DNA of 43,493 nucleotides from a virus. The DNA is taken from the IMG/VR virus record IMGVR_UViG_3300037502_004045, positions 1-43,493 of that record; one strand, written 5' to 3'. This document shows positions 31,905 through 40,199 of this stretch, piece after piece; position 1 is the first letter of the stretch; each line of letters begins with the position of its first letter. The position numbers and the translations under genes were made by a program. A model generated the notes under the pieces. It was given only the letters and a program-made list of their open reading frames with translations. It had not been told where the DNA came from and did not search any database.

Positions 31905-33149
31905 ATGAGTGAATATGGAGTTAATCAAAAAGGCTTTAACAAGAAGACAAGGGAAGAGATCTCAAAGGATATGGAGATTTTAGCTAAAAATCTATTTGGA
32001 GATGAGATTAATTTAGCAGACAACTCCCCTTTAGGAAAGTTTATTAAGTTAAATGCTTTTGAGATGAATAGGTTATGGGATTTGGCAGAAGGGATTTATA
32101 ATGCTACCTTTCTTAATACAGCCACTGGTCAAGCATTAGATAATATAGCTAACTATTTAGGAATTAAAAGAAAAGAGGCCACTGCTGCTAGAGGAAAGGT
32201 CATCTTTAGTGGTGAAGCTGGAACGCTAATTAAGCCAGATACCTTATTAGAGACTGATGAGGAGAATCCAGTTCAATTTAAGACAATCAATCAAGAAGAT
32301 GTAGTTTTAATAAATAGTACTTCAAGTCCTAATTTAGGAGAAGCAGAGGTTCCTATTCGAGCAATAACTAAAGGAGCTAACACCAATGTTGATGCACATA
32401 CTATTACCCAAATAACTAATCCTTTGCCAGGCATTGATAGTGTTACTAATCCTAAAGCTACAGCAGGTGGTCAAGAAGAGGAGACAGATTTTGAATTAAG
32501 GGAACGTTATAAGGCTTCTGTAGCTGCTCCAGGAGGGTCTACCATAGCTGCTATTAAGTCCAATGTACTCAAGGTTGATGGGGTCAGAGCTTGCTTAGTT
32601 GAAGAGAATGATACTTTTGATTTTGATAAGTACGGTCGTCCCCCCAAAAGCTTTGAAACTATAGTCTTAGATGGTGTTGATGAAGATATTGCTCAAGCTA
32701 TCTTTGAGAGAAAACCTGCTGGGATACAGGCCTATGGTCAAGAGACTGTTGAAATCTATGATGATGCTAATAACCCACACCTTGTCAACTTCAGTAGAGC
32801 TGAAGAAGCACATATCTATGTTAAGCTTGAGTTGACTGTCGATGAAACTAAGTATCCAGAAGATGGTGATAAGTTGGTCAAAGATGCAATTATTAGCTAT
32901 ATTGGAGGGAAAAACTCTAAAGAAGAGCTAGCTTTAGGATTGAGTTTAGGTCAAGAAGTAATCTATAGTAAACTATTTGATGTAATCTATTCTGTCTCTG
33001 GAATTAAAGATGTTAAGTTTAGCTTAGCTAAAAGTAATCAAAAGATTGAGAGTGATCAGTTGGAGTTTAAAGCAGAGAACTTAACTATAAAATCTAATCA
33101 GGTGGCAACTACCAGCTTAGATAAGATTGAAATTAGTAAAGTAGAATAA
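31905..33149 (+). CDS. baseplate J-like wedge protein 1 (414 aa)
   Basis: Matches baseplate J proteins: N-terminal 'ADNSPLGKFIKLNAFEMNRL', 'TGQALDNIANYLGIKRK', a beta domain with 'LIKPDTLLETDEENPVQFKT', then 'ELRERYKASVAAPGGSTIAA' and 'GVRACLVEENDT'. J proteins form the baseplate wedges holding fibres. It is a paralogue of the 35851 gene with one Ig-like domain fewer. It is followed by a gpI-like gene and a fibre gene, making a full wedge cassette. AGAGGTGATTAG precedes the ATG. Confidence 0.85.
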   Translation: MSEYGVNQKGFNKKTREEISKDMEILAKNLFGDEINLADNSPLGKFIKLNAFEMNRLWDLAEGIYNATFLNTATGQALDNIANYLGIKRKEATAARGKVIFSGEAGTLIKPDTLLETDEENPVQFKTINQEDVVLINSTSSPNLGEAEVPIRAITKGANTNVDAHTITQITNPLPGIDSVTNPKATAGGQEEETDFELRERYKASVAAPGGSTIAAIKSNVLKVDGVRACLVEENDTFDFDKYGRPPKSFETIVLDGVDEDIAQAIFERKPAGIQAYGQETVEIYDDANNPHLVNFSRAEEAHIYVKLELTVDETKYPEDGDKLVKDAIISYIGGKNSKEELALGLSLGQEVIYSKLFDVIYSVSGIKDVKFSLAKSNQKIESDQLEFKAENLTIKSNQVATTSLDKIEISKVE

Positions 33150-33161
33150 AGGGGGGAACTT

Positions 33162-33869
33162 ATGAAGAAGACAGTTTCTGATTTGATCAATAGATTACCT
33201 GATAATTATCAAAAAGATGAGAGTCTAGATAATAATATTTACAAGATACTTAGTCTATTAGGTGCTGAGCTTGATTTGAGTAAAGAAGTATTTAAAAAAT
33301 TAAGTGAAGTATTCTTAATTGATCAAGCAGAGGGAAAGAATTTAGATAGAATTGGAGAGAATCTACAACAACAGCGTGGTTATCTCTTAGATAGAATCTA
33401 TCGAGTCTTACTTAAGGCTAGAATCAAACTCAATATCTCCAATGGTACTATCAATGAGATTATTGAGATTTTAGCTACTATCTTTTCAATTAATAAGAGT
33501 GAAATTGAGGTTAAAGAGCCCTTTTGGGGTACTTTTAAATTTGCTACCAAAAGCAATCAAGCTGAATTTGATCACTTTGGCTTTGATAGTGGGAAGTTAG
33601 CTGCCAATCCTAGTGATTGTGCAAGGATTATGTTAGCTCTTCCACCCCATGCCTTAAATAAGATTGGATTTTCAAGACAATGGTTTGAAGAGTTAATCAC
33701 AGAGCTTTCAGCTGCTGGAGTACAGGCTCAACTATTATATCGTGGAAGTTTTGCTTTTGCTAAAAAAGCAGCTCAAATAGATAAAGATGATAAAGAAGGT
33801 TTTGATAGTGGTAATTTAGGAGCTTATTTTGAACCTCCTAGTGCCAAAAGCTTACCATTAACAAGATAA
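33162..33869 (+). CDS. gpI-like baseplate wedge protein 1 (235 aa)
   Basis: N-terminal 'RLPDNYQKDESLDNNIYKIL' and 'DQAEGKNLDRIGENLQQQRG' are typical of the gpI/DUF2612 group that partners baseplate J. The C-terminal half is longer than in the second copy by about 40 residues and has an inserted 'KSNQAEFDHFGFDSGKLA' segment that recurs in part at the C-terminus ('GFDSGNLGAYFEPP'). AGGGGGGAAC precedes the ATG, 12 nt after the J gene. Confidence 0.75.
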   Translation: MKKTVSDLINRLPDNYQKDESLDNNIYKILSLLGAELDLSKEVFKKLSEVFLIDQAEGKNLDRIGENLQQQRGYLLDRIYRVLLKARIKLNISNGTINEIIEILATIFSINKSEIEVKEPFWGTFKFATKSNQAEFDHFGFDSGKLAANPSDCARIMLALPPHALNKIGFSRQWFEELITELSAAGVQAQLLYRGSFAFAKKAAQIDKDDKEGFDSGNLGAYFEPPSAKSLPLTR

Positions 33870-33885
33870 AAAAGGAGAGGATATT

Positions 33886-35358
33886 ATGCCACAAGAAGGT
33901 AAAATCACACAACACATCCCTGAAGATTGGGAGAAACAGGGTTCAGCTATCCCTAGTGGAGAGAGAAGTTGGGAGGCCCAAGAGAGACCTCCAGCAGATT
34001 GGTTTAACTATTTCTTTTATCATGTAATTGAAAGTTTAAAAGATTTGGATCAAAATAGTATTGCAAATATCAATGAGATTCCTGCTTTATACGTAGACAG
34101 TCAAGATAACTTACCTAAGCCAGGAGAGAAGAATAGTTTATTTATTAATACTGATAATGGAGAGATTTTAGTTGACAATGGTACAAAGTGGGTGCAGGTA
34201 GCTGCTGATGATTTGACCTCACAAGAGATTCTAAACCTACTTAAGAAGGTAGATGGCAAAGGTAGTGGATTAGATGCTGATACTGTTAGAGGAAGAAAAT
34301 TAGATCAGGAGTTAGATACTTTAAAGAGTAATATGAATAACTCTAATTCTGCCTTAAATACTAACCTAACTAACCATAAGAATGATAAAACTAACCCTCA
34401 TGATGTAACAGCAACACAGTTAGGAGCTACTAACATCTTAACTGAAGTAAAGAAAGTAGATGGTAAAGGCAGTGGACTAGACGCTGATACCATTAGAGGA
34501 AGAGAACTAGATGAAGAGTTGGATCAATTAAATACTAAGGTAGATAATACTACAGCTAATTTGAAGAATACTATGAATAATGCTGATAATGAACTAGCAG
34601 TTAATTTGACTAATCATCAAGATGATACTACTAATCCCCACCAAGTGACAGCTGCTCAATTAGGAGCAAATAATATCTTAGCTGAAATCAATAAGGTTGA
34701 TGGCAATGGAAGTGGCTTAGATGCCGATAAATTGGATGGACTAGAAGCTAATAATTTTGCTAAAACAGGTCATAATCATGACAATAGATACTATACTCAA
34801 GCTCAAGTGGATACTAAGGTTAGTAATTTAGTCGATTCAGCTCCCGAAACTTTAAATACTTTAAATGAATTGGCTCAAGCTTTAGGAGATGACCCTAACT
34901 TTGCTACAACTGTCTCCAATCAGATTGGAACTAAACTCAGTCAGTCTAGTAATTTAGCTGATCTTAATAATAAAGCTACAGCTAGAACTAACTTAGGTTT
35001 AGGTAGTGCAGCTACTAAAGATAGTAGTCATTTCTCATCTGCAGGACATGATCATGATGGGCTTTATTATACGCAAGAACAAGTCAATAATTTATTAGAA
35101 GAAAATAATATTGCTGTTATTAGTGGTAAAATAGCACATGGGCAGAAATTACCTTTGCCTTCTGGCTATATACAAGAACAATGTCATTGGATAATATCAC
35201 CTAACACTGTAAAAACAGATAATAATTATGGTAAAAATATTCATTATAGAATTTATTCTTATGTGGATTCTGATTTAACAGTTAATATTTATTTTAATGA
35301 TGGTTCAGGACATAGTTATGGTGGCTCTGCCAATTATTTAGTTATAGGAATAAAATAG
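33886..35358 (+). CDS. tail fibre 1 with repeated shaft units (490 aa)
   Basis: N-terminal anchor 'SWEAQERPPADWFNYFFYH' matches phage fibre attachment regions. The shaft has three 'VDGxGSGLDAD' units with 'NPHDVTATQLGA'-type repeats, then 'HNHDNRYYT' motifs and a block of about 65 residues shared with fibre 2 (34791-35000). The tip differs: a beta-rich C-terminus ending 'GGSANYLVIGIK', probably the receptor-binding part. Placed after a J/gpI pair and before a terminator. Together with fibre 2 it gives the particle two alternative or joint receptor specificities. Confidence 0.8.
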   Translation: MPQEGKITQHIPEDWEKQGSAIPSGERSWEAQERPPADWFNYFFYHVIESLKDLDQNSIANINEIPALYVDSQDNLPKPGEKNSLFINTDNGEILVDNGTKWVQVAADDLTSQEILNLLKKVDGKGSGLDADTVRGRKLDQELDTLKSNMNNSNSALNTNLTNHKNDKTNPHDVTATQLGATNILTEVKKVDGKGSGLDADTIRGRELDEELDQLNTKVDNTTANLKNTMNNADNELAVNLTNHQDDTTNPHQVTAAQLGANNILAEINKVDGNGSGLDADKLDGLEANNFAKTGHNHDNRYYTQAQVDTKVSNLVDSAPETLNTLNELAQALGDDPNFATTVSNQIGTKLSQSSNLADLNNKATARTNLGLGSAATKDSSHFSSAGHDHDGLYYTQEQVNNLLEENNIAVISGKIAHGQKLPLPSGYIQEQCHWIISPNTVKTDNNYGKNIHYRIYSYVDSDLTVNIYFNDGSGHSYGGSANYLVIGIK

Positions 35359-35441
35359 TCATATAGGGGAACCTATACTTGACTAATATAAGTGAAGAGT
35401 ATTTAATTAACTAAACTAGTTGGTTAATATGAAATAACTTT

Positions 35442-35465
35442 ACCGCCTAAGAGCGGTTTTTTTAA
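35442..35465 (+). terminator. terminator after fibre 1
   Basis: ACCGC/GCGGT stem with loop CTAAGA followed by seven or more T. Confidence 0.75.
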
Positions 35466-35490
35466 TTTATCAGATAAAGAAGGTGATAAA

Positions 35491-35850
35491 ATGAAAAGTT
35501 TCTACCTTAATCAAGCTGGAGATTTAGAATTGGATCAATTCAATAATATTAAGCTTGTTGAAGATACAGCTGAAGTTAAGCAACGTAATTACTTAACCTT
35601 AACAACTAATCAAGGGGAATGGTTTTTAAACCTTAACTTTGGTATTCCCTGGATTGAGCTTTTAGGACAGAAGAATAATCAGGAAGATATCAGATATGAG
35701 ATCATTAAAGCTTTAAACCAAGATGATGCTATTAAATCAGTAGATTCTGTTGAGCTTGATTTTAACCAAGAGAACCGTTATCTAACTATATACTTTCAAG
35801 CTACATTAACTGATGATACAACCTTTAGCCAAGAAGTGGAGGTGCTTTAG
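35491..35850 (+). CDS. gp25/GpW-like baseplate wedge protein (119 aa)
   Basis: Carries the family pattern 'NYLTLTTNQGEWFLNLNFGI' followed by 'PWIELLGQ', and a beta-strand C-terminus. gp25-like proteins start sheath polymerisation on the baseplate. Only one copy is present, next to the second J gene with no gap, which suggests it serves both wedge sets. Confidence 0.85.
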   Translation: MKSFYLNQAGDLELDQFNNIKLVEDTAEVKQRNYLTLTTNQGEWFLNLNFGIPWIELLGQKNNQEDIRYEIIKALNQDDAIKSVDSVELDFNQENRYLTIYFQATLTDDTTFSQEVEVL

Positions 35851-37329
35851 ATGGGAGACTATGGTGTCAAACAGCAGGGTTTTAGAAAGAAGAGTCGAGC
35901 AGAGTTAGTGGCAGATATGGAGATTACAGCTAAGAATCTCTTTGGTGATAATATTAATTTAGCTGATAACTCCCCTTTAGGTCTTTTTATTAAAGTCTTA
36001 TCCTATCCCCTAGCTTTATTATGGCAAGGGCTTGAAGGGGTTTATAACTCTGCTTTTATCAATACTGCTAGTGGTCAATCCCTAGATTATCTCGGTCAAT
36101 ATATTGGGATTGAACGTAAAGGGGCCAGTAAAGCTAAAGGAATAGCCAAATTTACTGGACAGGCAGGCTTTGAAATACCTCAAGGCTTTCTAATCGAAAC
36201 TGAAGGTGATTCAATAATTCAATTTCAGACTACAGAAAGTGGAGTAATTAGTCCCAACAATAGTGTTAAGGTCAAGGTTAAATTAGTAGATGAAGAGCAA
36301 GAAGGAAATATCGCCTCAAATACTATTACTAAGATGGCTCAACCTATCTCTGGGATTGAGAGTGTAAATAATCCTACTGCTATTATAGATGGTAGTGGAG
36401 AGGTTAAATTTACTGGTAAAGCTGATACTACTATTCCACTAGGAACAATTCTTGAGACTGAAAGTGAGCCAGTAATTCAATTTATAACTATAGAAGAGAA
36501 GGGTATTGACAGTAGAGAGAATAATGTAGAGTTGGCAATTGAAGCTGTTGAAGCTGGCTCTAAAGGAAATCTAGGAGCAAATCTAATTACTACAGCAGTT
36601 AATAAATATAGTCAATTAGAAAAAGTCACTAACCCCTTTGCTACAGAAGGAGGAGCAGATAGAGAGAGTGATAGTGAGTTTAGAAAGAGGTATAAGAAAT
36701 CAGTTGCCAATACAGGAGCAGCTACCATTGATAATATTAGAGCTAAATTATATCAGATACCCAATGTAGAGGCAGTCTTAATTAGAGAGAATAATACTGC
36801 CATAGACCATAAGCTAGCCATCCATGGTGATAATTTACCAGCCAAATCAATTGAAGCAGTAGTCTTAGGTGGAGCAAGAGAGGAGATTGCCCAAGCTATT
36901 TTGGAGAGTAAAGCTGCTGGAATTGAAGCTTATGGTCAGCTAGGAGTTCAGGTTAGGGATTTAGCTAATAATCAGCATTTAATTAGATTTTCTAGACCCC
37001 AAGCAGTTGAAATCTATGTTAAGATTAGTGAAGTTGAGATTGATGATAGCTTTGCTCAAGATGGAGTAGGAAAAATTAAAGACGAGATTATCAAGTATAT
37101 TGGTGGTAAGGATAGCTCTGGAAAGAGTTGGACAGGTACCAAATTTGGAGAGAAGGTTACTTATAATAAGATAATTGATGCTATCTTTAATGTAGTAGGG
37201 GTTCAAGATGGAGTAATTGAGCTTAAAAAGGAAGATGGAGAGTATCAAAAATCTAATCTAACAATTGAAGAGACTGAGATGGCTATTACTAAGATAGAGA
37301 ATATCAGAGTGGATGTGATTGATAGATGA
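35851..37329 (+). CDS. baseplate J-like wedge protein 2 (492 aa)
   Basis: Paralogue of the 31905 gene: 'ADNSPLGLFIKVLSYPLALL', 'SGQSLDYLGQYIGIERKGAS', 'ESDSEFRKRYKKSVANTGAA'. It has an internal tandem duplication of the Ig-like domain (about residues 92-172 and 173-255; compare 'IPQGFLIETEGDSIIQFQTT' and 'IPLGTILETESEPVIQFITI'), explaining the extra 78 residues. The start directly abuts gp25, and its stop overlaps the next start (ATGA). Confidence 0.85.
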   Translation: MGDYGVKQQGFRKKSRAELVADMEITAKNLFGDNINLADNSPLGLFIKVLSYPLALLWQGLEGVYNSAFINTASGQSLDYLGQYIGIERKGASKAKGIAKFTGQAGFEIPQGFLIETEGDSIIQFQTTESGVISPNNSVKVKVKLVDEEQEGNIASNTITKMAQPISGIESVNNPTAIIDGSGEVKFTGKADTTIPLGTILETESEPVIQFITIEEKGIDSRENNVELAIEAVEAGSKGNLGANLITTAVNKYSQLEKVTNPFATEGGADRESDSEFRKRYKKSVANTGAATIDNIRAKLYQIPNVEAVLIRENNTAIDHKLAIHGDNLPAKSIEAVVLGGAREEIAQAILESKAAGIEAYGQLGVQVRDLANNQHLIRFSRPQAVEIYVKISEVEIDDSFAQDGVGKIKDEIIKYIGGKDSSGKSWTGTKFGEKVTYNKIIDAIFNVVGVQDGVIELKKEDGEYQKSNLTIEETEMAITKIENIRVDVIDR

Positions 37330-37919
37330 GTATCTTAAAGGATTTATTAAAGCGATTACCCCATAACTATAAAGCTACAACTAATAGCCAGATTGCTAAG
37401 TTATTTGGAGTAATAGCTACAGAGTTAGCAGAGCTTAAAGAGGCTAAAAATGATATTACCCACAGTCGTAGCATCGACCAAGCCATTGGACAAACTCTAG
37501 ATAACTTAGGTCACAATGTCCAACAAGGACGGGGTCAAAGAGAAGATAAGACCTTTAGATTCTTCATTAAGGCTAGAATAGCCATTAACCGTTCTTCAGG
37601 TTCAATTAGTGATATTATTAGCATTATAGCAAATCTTTTAAACATAGAAACAGAAGAGATAAAGGTTAAAGAGAGATTAGATGGGGAGATGGCTTCTATT
37701 TATCTATCTCTTCCCTTAAAGGCTATTAATAAGATTGGACTTAAAAGGGATGAATTTTTAATTGTCCTCAATCAGATCTTAGCTGCTGGGGTTAGACCTT
37801 ATACTAGATTAAGAGGAAGTTTTACTTTAGGAGATACTGCTGATAGTTCTTCTACTGATCAGGGCTTTGGTGATGTTAATAGTAATAGGGGTGGTTATTT
37901 TGGTAGTTGGCATAATTAA
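37326..37919 (+). CDS. gpI-like baseplate wedge protein 2 (197 aa)
   Basis: Starts 'MSILKDLLKRLPHNYKA', with 'IDQAIGQTLDNLGHNVQQGR' matching the first gpI copy. The C-terminus ends 'DQGFGDVNSNRGGYFGSWHN', a shorter relative of the first copy's end. Translation is coupled to the J gene by a 4-base overlap. Confidence 0.75.
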   Translation: MSILKDLLKRLPHNYKATTNSQIAKLFGVIATELAELKEAKNDITHSRSIDQAIGQTLDNLGHNVQQGRGQREDKTFRFFIKARIAINRSSGSISDIISIIANLLNIETEEIKVKERLDGEMASIYLSLPLKAINKIGLKRDEFLIVLNQILAAGVRPYTRLRGSFTLGDTADSSSTDQGFGDVNSNRGGYFGSWHN

Positions 37920-37932
37920 AAAGGAGGAGTTA

Positions 37933-38133
37933 ATGATGAAGATTGAACAAGAGTTAAAGGAAGCTCAACAGAAGTTAAAGAGAATTAGAGAGGAACATTA
38001 TAAATTGATAGAAGATGCTAAAAAGATAATCGATAGTTCACGGGATAATTTAATTGCTCAAGAGGCTATAGTTGATTATCTTAAGGGCTTAGTAGCTACA
38101 ACTGAAGAAGAAATTAGTACAGAAAAGGAGTGA
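37933..38133 (+). CDS. small coiled-coil protein between wedge and fibre genes (66 aa)
   Basis: ATG 37933 is preferred over an in-frame upstream start within the preceding gene because AAAAAGGAGGAG lies just before it. The product is a charged helix ('IEQELKEAQQKLKRIREEHY'). I do not recognise a family. Its place 5 nt before fibre 2 suggests an adaptor or fibre chaperone, but this is inference. Confidence 0.65.
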   Translation: MMKIEQELKEAQQKLKRIREEHYKLIEDAKKIIDSSRDNLIAQEAIVDYLKGLVATTEEEISTEKE

Positions 38134-38138
38134 TTTAG

Positions 38139-39245
38139 ATGGGTTATAAGGGAAATTATCTTAGTAATCTTCCTGATTGGAAACCAGATCAAGATAAAGT
38201 AATAGAACCACCAGAAGAGAAGAAGAATAGTGGCTGGGAGGTTGAAGAGAAGCCCCCAGCCCAATGGTTTAATTGGCTACACCAAGGTTTTTTTAAGAGT
38301 ATGATAGAACTTGATGATGCTCTAAATAACTTAAATCAAACTTTAGAGCAGGATATAAGTGATTTAAATAATCAATTAACCTTAGCTAAAGGTTCATTAG
38401 AAACAAATATAACTGATCATAAAAGTGATAAGAACAACCCTCACCAAGTTACTACTAGCCAAATTGCTGCTTTAAATAAGAATAATAATTTATCAGACAT
38501 AACTGATGTAGCTCAAGCTAGAACTAATCTAGGATTAGCAGGTACTAGTAATACTACCCATTACCATGATGGACGCTATTATACCAAAAATGAAGTGGAA
38601 ACTAAGGTAAGTAATTTAGTCAATTCTGCTCCAGAAACCTTAGATACCTTAAATGAATTGGCTCAAGCTTTAGGTGATGACCCTAATTTTGCTACTACTA
38701 TATCTAATCAGATTGGAACTAAGCTAAGTAAATCTAGTAACTTAGCTGATTTGAGTAATAAGGCAATAGCTAGAACTAACCTGGGCTTAACTGGTGCTAG
38801 TAATACCACTCATTATCATGATGGACGCTATTATACCAAAAGTGAAGTGGAGACTAAAGTAGCAGCTAATAGTTTAGAAAGAGCATATCCCATCGGTTCA
38901 ATCTATCTCAATGCCAAAACCGCTACCAATCCAAGAACTTTATTGGGCTTTGGGACTTGGCAGCGGTATGCCAAGGGACGAGTCTTAGTTGGAGTAGATG
39001 AGAATGATGATGATTTTGATACTTTAGGATACACTGATGGAGAGAAGAAACATAAATTAGAAGAATGGGAAATGCCTAGGCATAGACACGGTGGAGGTAC
39101 TGCTAATGTTCATCAACCAGATGGGGCTGGTTCTTATGAAGGTAATGCCCCTTGGGGTTCTGTTACAACTTATGCAGGTGGGGATCAACCTCACAATAAT
39201 TTACAACCCTATATCACTGTCTACATGTGGGTGAGAACAGCCTAG
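38139..39245 (+). CDS. tail fibre 2 with collar-type tip (368 aa)
   Basis: Anchor region 'EKPPAQWFNWLHQGFFKS', a coiled shaft, two 'HYHDGRYYTK' motifs and the block shared with fibre 1 (38573-38790). The tip is a tail-collar/gp10-gp12-like domain: 'YPIGSIYLNAKTATNPRTLL', 'GFGTWQRYAKGRVLVGVDE', 'MPRHRHGGG' and 'NNLQPYITVYMWVRTA'. That tip is widespread in fibres and often binds metal with its His residues. The DNA of the collar-adjacent repeats (about 38565-38600 and 38817-38853) is nearly identical, so the gene can recombine within itself. Confidence 0.85.
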   Translation: MGYKGNYLSNLPDWKPDQDKVIEPPEEKKNSGWEVEEKPPAQWFNWLHQGFFKSMIELDDALNNLNQTLEQDISDLNNQLTLAKGSLETNITDHKSDKNNPHQVTTSQIAALNKNNNLSDITDVAQARTNLGLAGTSNTTHYHDGRYYTKNEVETKVSNLVNSAPETLDTLNELAQALGDDPNFATTISNQIGTKLSKSSNLADLSNKAIARTNLGLTGASNTTHYHDGRYYTKSEVETKVAANSLERAYPIGSIYLNAKTATNPRTLLGFGTWQRYAKGRVLVGVDENDDDFDTLGYTDGEKKHKLEEWEMPRHRHGGGTANVHQPDGAGSYEGNAPWGSVTTYAGGDQPHNNLQPYITVYMWVRTA

Positions 39246-39260
39246 GAAAGGAGGTTAAGA

Positions 39261-40160
39261 ATGAATAGTAACAAGAAAAATCAAAGTCCTATTTTAAATT
39301 CCTTTATTGTTAAACCAGAAAACTTGATTGTAGGAGAAGAAGCTTTAATTACAGTAAATGCCTATGATCCTGAGAATAATGAGTTGTCCTATTATTGGAA
39401 CACTACTGGTGGTAGAATTGAAGGTGATGGCAATCAGGTACACTATTTTGCTCCTGATAGACCAGGTTGTTATAAAATTTCAGTGCTAATTAGTGATAAC
39501 AACCATGGGAAACTATGGATAAATAAATATATATCGGTCTATGCTCGGTGCTTTGATACCAATAAAGCACCTATATTTAAATCGATGACTGCCGCCCCTC
39601 AAATAATTAAAACCGATGGAAGATCTACAATTACAGTAGATGCTTTTGATCCAGATAGTGATCAACTAACTTATAGTTGGGAAGTAGAAGGTGGTAGGAT
39701 TGAGGGGGAAGGAGCAGAAGTAACCTATCTTCCAACAGATGTTCCAGGAACTTATAGAGTTACAGTTGTGATTAGTGATCAAAATGGTGAAGAGATTGCT
39801 CCTAGTTGCGAAATAGTGGTTGAAGAAGGAGAGCCACCTAATTATCGCCCTATTGTCAATCAGATTGTTGCTGCCCCAGAGGTAATTAATACAGGAGAGC
39901 TGACCTTGATCACTATAGATGCTTATGATCCAGATGGTGATCAATTATCTTATAGTTGGTCAACTAATGGTGGTACTATTAAAGGTTATAGTAATGAAGT
40001 GGTCTATCAAGCTCCAACTGAGCCAGGGACCTATACAGTCTCAGCAATAATTAATGATAATCAAGGTGGTTATCTTACTGTCAGTAAAGATATTACTGTT
40101 GAAAGAATAGAACAAGTCATTATGGAATTAAGTGATGCGCAGCCACCACCAAAACTATAA
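39261..40160 (+). CDS. three-domain PKD/Ig-like repeat protein (299 aa)
   Basis: Three tandem PKD/Ig-like domains of about 90 residues, each with a 'VxAxDPxxDxLxYxWxxxGG' core ('DAFDPDSDQLTYSWEVEGG', 'DAYDPDGDQLSYSWSTNGG') and a 'PGTYxVxxxIxD' end. No signal peptide or membrane span, so it is not exported by the general route. It follows fibre 2 after 15 nt with AAAGGAGG. Ig-like domains on phage particles often bind surface carbohydrate weakly. A baseplate or fibre decoration role is probable but not shown. Confidence 0.75.
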   Translation: MNSNKKNQSPILNSFIVKPENLIVGEEALITVNAYDPENNELSYYWNTTGGRIEGDGNQVHYFAPDRPGCYKISVLISDNNHGKLWINKYISVYARCFDTNKAPIFKSMTAAPQIIKTDGRSTITVDAFDPDSDQLTYSWEVEGGRIEGEGAEVTYLPTDVPGTYRVTVVISDQNGEEIAPSCEIVVEEGEPPNYRPIVNQIVAAPEVINTGELTLITIDAYDPDGDQLSYSWSTNGGTIKGYSNEVVYQAPTEPGTYTVSAIINDNQGGYLTVSKDITVERIEQVIMELSDAQPPPKL

Positions 40161-40199
40161 AGTTGACTAGATATAGAGCTAATAGAGGAGTGGAGATAA

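Noticed and set aside
36979-37248. Minus-strand 89-codon frame inside the second J gene
   Set aside because: Opposite-strand shadow of a recognised gene; no ribosome site and no protein-like pattern.
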